This document shows positions 17,597 to 23,338 of a DNA stretch of 64,000 nt, one piece after another. How positions within the stretch are numbered: the stretch's first letter is position 1; each line of letters starts with the position of its first letter. The DNA is taken from the NCBI RefSeq assembly GCF_024158145.1, contig NZ_JAMYXM010000007.1:1-64000 (forward strand), read 5' to 3'. Below the pieces are notes generated by a model. It made no database searches and was not told the origin of the DNA. It saw nothing but the letters and a program-made list of their open reading frames with translations. This stretch comes from Notoacmeibacter sp. MSK16QG-6. GTDB taxonomy: Bacteria; Pseudomonadota; Alphaproteobacteria; Rhizobiales; Rhizobiaceae. The translations under genes and the position numbers were made by a program.

Positions 17597-18196
17597 ATGA
17601 AAACAGCCTCACCCCCTCCTGCGCGCGACCGCATTCTCGATGCCGCCAATAGTCTGTTTTATGCAGAAGGTATCCGCGCGGTCAGTGTCGACGCCATCGC
17701 CGCCAAGGCCGGATTGACGAAGAAGACGCTCTATTATCACTTCCGCAGCAAGGACGAGCTCGTCGCCGATTATCTGGCCTCGCGCGACCAGCCAAACCTC
17801 CTGCTATTCGAGGAGTGGTTCACGAATGCTGAGGGCGGCCTGCCACGAAAGGTCGAGGCGATCTTTACGCAACTGGCTATCGCGGCGCGCCATCCGAAAT
17901 GGAGAGGTTGCGGCTTTTTGCGGACGGCCGGAGAACTCGCCAATCTGCCGGGTCACCCGGCCATGAAGGTCGGCGCGGCGCACAAGAAGAAATTCGAGGC
18001 TTGGATCGCCGGCGAATTTCGGAACGAAGGTCTGCACGAACCCGACGCCCTTGCCCGGCACATCGTGCTCCTGATGGACGGCGCATTCTCCACCATGCTT
18101 GTCCATCGCGACCCCGCCTATGCCGAAAGCGCGGGCCAGGCTGCGAAAGCACTTGTCGAATTGGCGCTGGCGGCGGCTTCGCGAAGCCGCAGCTAA
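17597..18196 (+). CDS. TetR family transcriptional regulator
   Basis: The 199-residue protein has the TetR helix-turn-helix at about residues 10-56 (RDRILDAANSLFYAEGIRAV, then IAAKAGLTKKTLYYHFRSKD), followed by an all-helical ligand-binding domain with RGCGFLRTAGELANLPGHPA. It is divergent from the enoyl-CoA hydratase and likely represses it and itself. Its stop lies only a few bases from the fragmentary ligD copy that marks the left edge of the toxin island. Confidence 0.9.
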   Translation: MKTASPPPARDRILDAANSLFYAEGIRAVSVDAIAAKAGLTKKTLYYHFRSKDELVADYLASRDQPNLLLFEEWFTNAEGGLPRKVEAIFTQLAIAARHPKWRGCGFLRTAGELANLPGHPAMKVGAAHKKKFEAWIAGEFRNEGLHEPDALARHIVLLMDGAFSTMLVHRDPAYAESAGQAAKALVELALAAASRSRS

Positions 18197-18202
18197 CTTA
18201 GC

Positions 18203-18365
18203 CTGCATCAACCGCTCCAGCCCATCCACCTGCGGCTTGCTAATGCTCTGCAGGTCGCTTTTGATCAGCAGTCGGCACATCGAGCCGATCATAGCTATTG
18301 GAGAGGTCGAAGGTGTTGGCGGCTTTCAGGCTCGCCAGTTCGTGCCACGTCACCGGCATGGCGAG
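18203..18365 (-). pseudogene. Diverged, frameshifted copy of the ligD 3' end
   Basis: Leftward translation gives LAMPVTWHELASLKAANTFD then LSNSYDRLDV in one frame and SDLQSISKPQVDGLERLMQ in another. These match the end of LigD (LAMPVTWDELQGLKAANTFD, then LSNGYERLD, LQSIGKPQVEGLEKLM). The frame change coincides with a 6-base shorter stretch plus local mismatches. By eye the DNA is roughly three-quarters identical to 23345-23515. No start or upstream ligD sequence is present, so this is only a terminal remnant, directly after the TetR stop. It forms the far boundary of the toxin island. Confidence 0.8.
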
Positions 18366-18393
18366 CGCGTCGGCTCTTAGCCACTCGCCCGCC

Positions 18394-18933
18394 CTATATA
18401 CCCTCGTAGCTACCGTTGCGACTGACTTCAAGTTCCGACAGTAGCGCTGTGCCAAGCTCCTCCTCGGAGACAGTTTCGGAAAACTTGATCGTCACGCGGT
18501 TCTTAAAAAGCGCCCAGCGATCGCCCCTGATATGGCGGTGCGGCTGCAATTCGATCGTTCCTTCCGTCCATATCAGATCAACACTCGCGGAACCTCGGAA
18601 CAACGCTTTTATGCTCCGAACACCTGCTCGCTTTTTCATCTCCTCAAATATGCGTTTGGAAGGATCGGTTTTGAGAGCCTCCCACACCCGCCTGACCTCT
18701 ACGCCATCCTCCAGATAGCGGCTCGCACGCAGTGCTGTCCAAGCAGCAGCTCCCAACTCTCTAGCGCCCAACTCCGCCGACAGAATTTCATCCAAGTCAT
18801 CGGGATCGAGGGTTGCCATCCCAAAGCACGCCCAGGAATGGACGCGATGAAACGCGGAAAAAGAAAACACGGCAGCCCGCCGCTCGGGCGGACGTCTCGT
18901 ATTCCTGTCGTAGAATTGATCGATGCGCGACAT
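18394..18933 (-). CDS. CdiI-type immunity protein, paralogue 4
   Basis: The protein of about 179 residues belongs to the contact-dependent growth inhibition immunity family (DUF1436/CdiI type). It is recognised by HRVHSWACFGMATLDPDDLD, then LGAAAWTALRASRYL, MKKRAGVRSIKALFRGSASV, and a C-terminal EELGTALLSELEVSRNGSYE. The ATG at 18933 overlaps the stop of the preceding paralogue (TGATG). It has no toxin piece directly before it, so it is an orphan immunity gene. Its 3' end resembles paralogues 1 and 2 but with point differences. Confidence 0.83.
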   Translation of the reverse strand: MSRIDQFYDRNTRRPPERRAAVFSFSAFHRVHSWACFGMATLDPDDLDEILSAELGARELGAAAWTALRASRYLEDGVEVRRVWEALKTDPSKRIFEEMKKRAGVRSIKALFRGSASVDLIWTEGTIELQPHRHIRGDRWALFKNRVTIKFSETVSEEELGTALLSELEVSRNGSYEGI

Positions 18934-19448
18934 CAAGCGGATTTGCTGATCGCCAGATGCTCCCGTACAGCCGCGCCAAGTTCGGCATCGGTGATCGTAT
19001 CCGGCAACTCCAAACGCTCATAATTCCGCACAGGGCCCCAGCTTTCAACGCCCTTGTTTTTCCAGGCCAAGATGGTGATAGAATTTTGATCGTGCCAGAC
19101 GGATACGCTAGCAGCACCACGATATAGTGTTCTCAAGCTCTTTACACCGGCCAATTCCAGCATTGTTCTATCAGTTTTTTTGAATTCGCCGGTTCTTCTG
19201 TAATCATAGGCTCGATCCCATAATTCGTCATCTAGCGACGCTCGGCTTGCCGCAAGCGCCTCGCGAACCGCGTTTCCCAATTTCTCGTCATCGATATCGA
19301 TCGTCGGGAATTGTTCATAACCGTCCGGATCGTAGATCGACGCACCCCAGACGAGACATGAATAGATGCGATAGAAGCGTCGAAATTGGACGACATTTGC
19401 TTCCCGTCTGGTTGGCGAACGCGGCTTGGTGCGATTGCTGCCGATCAT
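18933..19448 (-). CDS. CdiI-type immunity protein, paralogue 3 (most diverged)
   Basis: The 171-residue protein has the family pattern FRRFYRIYSCLVWGASIYDP, AVREALAASRASL, LAGVKSLRTLYRGAASVSVW and DAELGAAVREHLAISKSA. It differs most from the other three and lacks their shared C-terminus. Its ATG overlaps the stop of a short toxin-tail remnant (19445-19498) by ATGA, the same junction style as toxin-immunity pairs, so it is probably the partner of a lost toxin. Confidence 0.8.
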   Translation of the reverse strand: MIGSNRTKPRSPTRREANVVQFRRFYRIYSCLVWGASIYDPDGYEQFPTIDIDDEKLGNAVREALAASRASLDDELWDRAYDYRRTGEFKKTDRTMLELAGVKSLRTLYRGAASVSVWHDQNSITILAWKNKGVESWGPVRNYERLELPDTITDAELGAAVREHLAISKSA

Positions 19449-19498
19449 CGGGATACTACCGTCACGATCATCTCTATCTTCAAACTGTCTGCATGGGT
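19445..19498 (-). pseudogene. C-terminal remnant of a MuF/CDI-type toxin (third module)
   Basis: Leftward reading gives THADSLKIEMIVTVVSR-stop. It aligns with the very end of the intact toxin, AYAESWGIEMNVTVVK-stop, and is followed at once by immunity gene 3. Only about 17 codons remain; together with the MuF gene just upstream it is likely the two ends of one internally deleted toxin gene. Confidence 0.6.
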
Positions 19499-19502
19499 CG
19501 AG

Positions 19503-19523
19503 GGAGCAATCCGGGCGGGGAGG
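19503..19523. repeat. 21-base direct repeat, copy A
   Basis: The stretch beginning GGAGCAATCCGGGCGGGG is identical over 21 bases to 21007-21027, and similarity continues a few bases to AATGGT in both. Each copy lies in a junction between an immunity or MuF gene and toxin debris, which suggests past recombination or a shared inserted fragment. Confidence 0.6.
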
Positions 19524-19555
19524 GAATGGTTACGGGTGGCTCCCACACCGCGTTC

Positions 19556-20139
19556 TCAACTTTGCTCGTCTGAGATGTCCGGCACGTCATCCTCTTCCAT
19601 CGCGTCTCCCTGGCCATCGCCCTCTTCCCGATCCTCATCCCATCCGGCGTCGGCAATGGCTCACCGTAACAGTCGCATTCCGGGAAATCGCCGGGATAGC
19701 CGGTCTTGAACGCCTTCTCCCAATAGAATTCTTCACCGTCCCGCCAATGGTGATCATCATCGGGACAGGTCTGACCCGTTCGCCAGATATAGTCCAGAAG
19801 ACCGGCGTGGGCTTGGAGCTCCATGTTGAAGATTGTTTCTAGATGCCTGTGAAGCCCGCGCTCGAAACGAGCGATCCTTTGCTCTAACTCTTGCGGCGTG
19901 AGATCGGATTGTCGTCGTCCTTCAACGTACCCGCGCCATAACGAGAAAGCCTCTTCGTAGACAAATGTCACTTTTGGTCGATCATCATCAGTTAACGGCC
20001 CTGGATCGCGCGAGCCGATATGCTTGACAATTCGATCCCATTGCCGATCGCCTATACTATCGAGCTGACGGGAAAAGCGTTCGTACTCAAGCGAAAGCTC
20101 TTTGCGGCGCTTCCGGCGCTGTCGCAACCAACCTAACAT
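19556..20139 (-). pseudogene. Second MuF (phage Mu gpF-like) gene, frameshifted
   Basis: From the ATG at 20139 the reading frame shows a MuF-type motif, LLDYIWRTGQTCPDDDHHWR then GDFPECDCYGEPLP (about residues 114-163), comparable with WRSRDD...GHPGHAFNCRCYAEPYLP in the intact toxin. Near 19650 the open frame loses sense. A one-base shift there restores an acidic tail reading DAGWDEDREEGDGQGDAMEE and ending DISDEQS at 19556. Without the shift the frame runs on to 19480 with unlikely sequence. It is either a real frameshift or a sequencing error. With the toxin tail at 19445-19498 it looks like a decayed toxin gene. Confidence 0.6.
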
Positions 20140-20179
20140 GGAGCAAGACCTTCTTATCGAACACTTCTGCCGCTCTGTC

Positions 20180-20734
20180 TCACGTGCCCTCGTAGCTACC
20201 GTTTCGACTGACTTCGAGTTCGGACAAGAGCGCCGTGCCGAGCTCTTCATCAGAAACGGTTTCAGGAAACTTGATCGTCTCGCGGTTCTTGAAGAGCATC
20301 CACCGCTCGCCGCCCATATGCCGCCATGGCTGGAGTTCGATGACTCCGCCGGAAAGGACCAGATCCACACAACCGGCATCGCGGTAAAGTGCTTTCAAGC
20401 TGCGGACGCCAGCCTTCTTCTTCATCTCATCCAGCACAGTTCGAGACGCATCAGACGTGGTGTAGTTCCAGATACGTTTCCCTTCCTCGCTGTCGGTGAT
20501 GAACCGACTGGCTGCAAGCGCCTCACGTGAGTGCAAAGCCAGATCTTTCGGCTCAATATCGAGCGATAAAAACGCATCATATCTGTCAGGGTCGAGCAAC
20601 GCCATTCCATGTACAGCGAAAGAATGCACGCGATAAAATGAGCGAAGCCGAAACAGGGAGGCAATTCGTTGCTCGGCTTGCCAATGCGGTTCGGCATTCG
20701 ATGCAGCGGCAGCTCTTTTAAAGAGTTTCATCAT
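20180..20734 (-). CDS. CdiI-type immunity protein, paralogue 2
   Basis: The 184-residue protein is of the CdiI/DUF1436 type: LRSFYRVHSFAVHGMALLDP, LALHSREALAASRFI, MKKKAGVRSLKALYRDAGCV, and GTALLSELEVSRNGSYEGT at the end. Its last 101 bases (20187-20287) are identical to those of paralogue 1. Its start overlaps the stop of a decayed toxin C-terminus (ATGA), so it is likely the old partner of that toxin. Confidence 0.85.
   Translation of the reverse strand: MMKLFKRAAAASNAEPHWQAEQRIASLFRLRSFYRVHSFAVHGMALLDPDRYDAFLSLDIEPKDLALHSREALAASRFITDSEEGKRIWNYTTSDASRTVLDEMKKKAGVRSLKALYRDAGCVDLVLSGGVIELQPWRHMGGERWMLFKNRETIKFPETVSDEELGTALLSELEVSRNGSYEGT
20187..20287. repeat. 101-base identical direct repeat, copy A (3' end of immunity gene 2)
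   Basis: Bases 20187-20287 are identical to 21102-21202. They encode the shared C-terminal 30 or so residues of immunity paralogues 2 and 1. Similarity drops sharply beyond CGCGGTT, consistent with gene conversion or recent recombination between tandem paralogues. Confidence 0.85.
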
Positions 20735-20852
20735 TTGATGACCGTCACATTCAGCACAATCTATAAACTCTCGGTATACAATCTAGCACGATTGAATTGG
20801 TAAGATTGTAGCTCCGCATAGTCGGATGACTTAACCGAACCAAGCGCGAATC
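20731..20852 (-). pseudogene. C-terminal remnant of a MuF/CDI-type toxin (second module)
   Basis: Leftward reading gives SSDYAELQSYQFNRARLYTE, then SL, an in-frame stop, then IVLNVTVIK-stop. This lines up closely with the intact toxin's SDFSQLQLRQVNRARAYAES...NVTVVK. The internal stop and the loss of everything upstream mark it as dead. Its terminal stop overlaps the ATG of immunity gene 2, preserving the toxin-immunity junction. Confidence 0.75.
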
Positions 20853-20984
20853 TCATTGCAGGAAGGTCAACGCCCGCGCGGTGATCGCGCATTCGAAACT
20901 GTCGAAGGTGTAGGTCTCACCGGCCATGGTGACCTGAAAGGCCCGTTCGTGATGTTTCCAAGGTCGTATCGCGCCATGGGACAT
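20853..20984 (-). pseudogene. Fragment resembling a small metal-binding (zinc-ribbon-like) protein
   Basis: The leftward frame reads MSHGAIRPWKHHERAFQVTM then AGETYTFDSFECAITARALT. The segment FQVTM-GETYTFDSFECAI resembles small cysteine-rich proteins annotated as metallothionein-like in bacteria (recall). The expected later cysteines are missing because the sequence ends at 20853 and runs into toxin debris. GAGGAG precedes the ATG at 20977, which is in a different frame, so the start is disrupted too. Confidence 0.45.
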
Positions 20985-21006
20985 CTCCTCGTTCGATTGG
21001 GTTGCA

Positions 21007-21027
21007 GGAGCAATCCGGGCGGGGAGG
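21007..21027. repeat. 21-base direct repeat, copy B
   Basis: Identical to 19503-19523. It lies between the small-protein fragment and the end of immunity gene 1, in non-coding debris. Confidence 0.6.
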
Positions 21028-21094
21028 AAATGGTCCGGTTGGTGCGTGACTCATTAATGATGGCGAGCAACGGGAAAGTTCCGATTAAAACCAT

Positions 21095-21634
21095 CTACGT
21101 CCCCTCGTAGCTACCGTTTCGACTGACTTCGAGTTCGGACAAGAGCGCCGTGCCGAGCTCTTCATCAGAAACGGTTTCAGGAAACTTGATCGTCTCGCGG
21201 TTATCAAAAAGCGCCCAACGCTCGCCGCCGAGATGCCGGTGCGGTTCCAGTTCGATCACTCCTTCGGTCCAAAGCAGATCGACGTTTCCGGCTCCGCGAA
21301 AAAGCGCCTTGATACTTCGAACACCGGCGCGCTTTTTCATCTCCCTAACAGTTTGGCCAGATGCGTCTGATCTCACGTAATCCCGAACGGCCCGCACGGC
21401 TTCAGGATTCTCTAGATACCGGCTGGCGCGCAATGCCGTCCAAGTAACCTCCCCCATTTCTGATGGACCCAATTTTCCGGAAATAATTTTGTCAAACCCT
21501 TGAGGATCTAGACCCGCCATGCCGTAGCAAGCAAAAGAGTGGACGCGGTAGAAGAGTCGAAAAGAAAAGACTGATGCTCGCCGATCTGGCGGCCACCGCG
21601 TGTCGCGATCATGGAATTGATCGAAACGTTCCAT
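21095..21634 (-). CDS. CdiI-type immunity protein, paralogue 1 (partner of the intact toxin)
   Basis: The protein of about 179 residues is of the CdiI/DUF1436 family: RLFYRVHSFACYGMAGLDPQ, MGEVTWTALRASRYLE, MKKRAGVRSIKALFRGAGNV, and the C-terminus GTALLSELEVSRNGSYEGT. The ATG at 21634 overlaps the toxin stop (TGATG), so toxin and antidote are translationally coupled. It should bind and block the nuclease domain of the upstream gene; that pairing is inferred from order and family. Confidence 0.87.
   Translation of the reverse strand: MERFDQFHDRDTRWPPDRRASVFSFRLFYRVHSFACYGMAGLDPQGFDKIISGKLGPSEMGEVTWTALRASRYLENPEAVRAVRDYVRSDASGQTVREMKKRAGVRSIKALFRGAGNVDLLWTEGVIELEPHRHLGGERWALFDNRETIKFPETVSDEELGTALLSELEVSRNGSYEGT
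21102..21202. repeat. 101-base identical direct repeat, copy B (3' end of immunity gene 1)
   Basis: Identical to 20187-20287. A third, mutated version is the 3' end of paralogue 4 at about 18408-18510. Confidence 0.85.
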
Positions 21635-23241
21635 CACTTCACCACTGTCACATTCATCTCAATCCCCCAACTCTCCGCGTAAGCCCTAGCGCGATTGACT
21701 TGGCGCAATTGCAGCTGCGAAAAATCAGATGGGATCGCCAATTCAAGGCGCCGCTTCTTGATCCTATTGCCGCTAACGATCTCCTCTCCAATCGTATCGA
21801 ACGTGAAACCTCTAATCTTATCCAAGTCTCTCTTCAAATATTTGAATACTCGGTCTGGATTTTCTTGCAGGGTTCGACGAGAAAGATTCATGGTCTTCAC
21901 ACTGGTGGCCACTCTTGTCGTCCGATCGTAGAAATCAAAAATCTTAAAGTTCTTCTTTTGTTCGTATAACCAATCGCCCAGATCGGCAGCGTTGGCAAGA
22001 TATTTTTCGAACGACAACCCCTGCTGCTGTATGGGCGGGCCGAAGATGACGCCACTGTTTTTCACGACCTTGAAATCGTGATCGAGTGAGCGGTTTCGAA
22101 GCCTACGGCTCGCGCGCTTCAACGCCGCGACAAATCCGCCAAAGCCATCTTCGCCGTCAAAGTTTGGTGAACTGCCGCCGCGCCGGAGCAACCTTTGAAG
22201 ATCGGGAGCACGGAGTCGTATAGACGTCAGGAGGTGGAGGAAAATCGCGGCTTCAAGATAACCGCGCCGTTCACGAGCGACGGTGGCGTCAGCCTGCGTT
22301 GCAAAACCCTTCCGATGGGCACCTTCCAACCGTTCGGCACGCTCTTTAACGGCGGCAACATGGTCTCGGAACGCGACAAGAAGTTCGGGCGAATTTTCAA
22401 TAAGGTTGCCAACATTCTCGATCGCGTTGCGGACCGCGCCGGCCAATTCGTCCAGACGCGCGGTTTCCTCGTCGGTGAGGCCGAGCGTCTGGCTTTTGAT
22501 AACGAGATAGGCGAAATCGCCGGCAACGCCGGCCAGCGCGATCAGTTCTTCAACTGACGGAAGGAAATCGGCAGCAAAATCTCTAACTGCACGATAGGCA
22601 CCGAGATTTTCCGCATCCCTCAGCGCGGCGTCGAATTCCGGCCCGACATCGGGCACCCAGTCTGGCTCTTCGTCAGGCAGGTAGGGTTCCGCATAGCAGC
22701 GGCAGTTGAAGGCATGGCCCGGATGTCCGCCTTCCGGCGGATCGTCCCAGTCGAACACCTTGTCGTCATGTGTGGCATGCAGGGGCCGGACATCAGCATC
22801 GTCGCGGCTGCGCCAAACATATTGATCGATGCCAAGTTCCTGCTGTCGTTCAGCATTGATACGCACAGCAAAGCGCTGGAGAAGCCGCCATTCCATGCGC
22901 GCCCGCCGGGCTGCCTCACGCTCCGGATCGGCGTCTGCCTGAAAGGCGAGCGATGCGTTGCGCTGGTCCCATTCCGTGAGCGCCGCTGCCCGCGCCTCAG
23001 CGACATCCGGCAGATCGTCACGCGTCAGCGGCGGCGTGAACTTGCCGCCAACAGTTCGCAATAGCATGCGGTCGTTCTTGGCTGCCGCAGCGTCGAGGCG
23101 CATTGCGAATGCGCGACGCAGGGCGTCGTCAGCAGCAAAAGTCTGGCGCTTCGCTTCCTGCCAAGCAGCAGCGGCAACCGCAAAACGCGCACGGTTCAGC
23201 GCAGCGTCCGAGCGCAGGCGGTCAAGTCCGTTGTCAGGCAC
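21634..23241 (-). CDS. MuF polymorphic toxin: phage Mu gpF-like domain fused to CDI-type nuclease
   Basis: The 535-residue protein has a Mu gpF-like minor-head domain; its signature WRSRDDADVRPLHATHDDKV, FDWDDPPEGGHPGHAFNCRC and YAEP spans residues 143-186. A helical linker (200-390) follows. The C-terminal toxin domain (about 396-535) matches the EC869-type CdiA endonuclease family: GLSFEKYL, NFKIFDFYDRTTRVATSVKT, and a tail of LAIPSDFSQLQLRQVNRA. The E412, D436, S447 and K449 positions fit the glutamate-aspartate-serine-x-lysine metal site of those DNases (family recall). The CdiI gene directly downstream supports the toxin call. No other phage structural gene is nearby. Such MuF toxins are thought to be delivered by phage particles; the route here is unknown. 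Confidence 0.85.
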   Translation of the reverse strand: MPDNGLDRLRSDAALNRARFAVAAAAWQEAKRQTFAADDALRRAFAMRLDAAAAKNDRMLLRTVGGKFTPPLTRDDLPDVAEARAAALTEWDQRNASLAFQADADPEREAARRARMEWRLLQRFAVRINAERQQELGIDQYVWRSRDDADVRPLHATHDDKVFDWDDPPEGGHPGHAFNCRCYAEPYLPDEEPDWVPDVGPEFDAALRDAENLGAYRAVRDFAADFLPSVEELIALAGVAGDFAYLVIKSQTLGLTDEETARLDELAGAVRNAIENVGNLIENSPELLVAFRDHVAAVKERAERLEGAHRKGFATQADATVARERRGYLEAAIFLHLLTSIRLRAPDLQRLLRRGGSSPNFDGEDGFGGFVAALKRASRRLRNRSLDHDFKVVKNSGVIFGPPIQQQGLSFEKYLANAADLGDWLYEQKKNFKIFDFYDRTTRVATSVKTMNLSRRTLQENPDRVFKYLKRDLDKIRGFTFDTIGEEIVSGNRIKKRRLELAIPSDFSQLQLRQVNRARAYAESWGIEMNVTVVK

Positions 23242-23258
23242 CTATCCAAGCCACCATT

Positions 23259-23276
23259 CATCCGTTCGATCGGATG
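23259..23276. promoter_or_regulatory. Inverted repeat upstream of the toxin gene
   Basis: CATCCG (23259-23264) and CGGATG (23271-23276) surround a 6-base spacer, 17 bases upstream of the leftward toxin ATG at 23241 and inside the gap after ligD. It could be an operator or a small hairpin. Confidence 0.3.
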
Positions 23277-23338
23277 ACAGTGTGCGGGCGCTCAGAGCAC
23301 TGTGAATAAATTCATGGAAAGGACAATCGGGTCGGAGT

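Noticed and set aside
18394-23241. Reading the region as an intact prophage
   Set aside because: Only MuF-type genes are phage-like; no portal, terminase, capsid, tail, lysis or integrase gene is present between the ligD copies.
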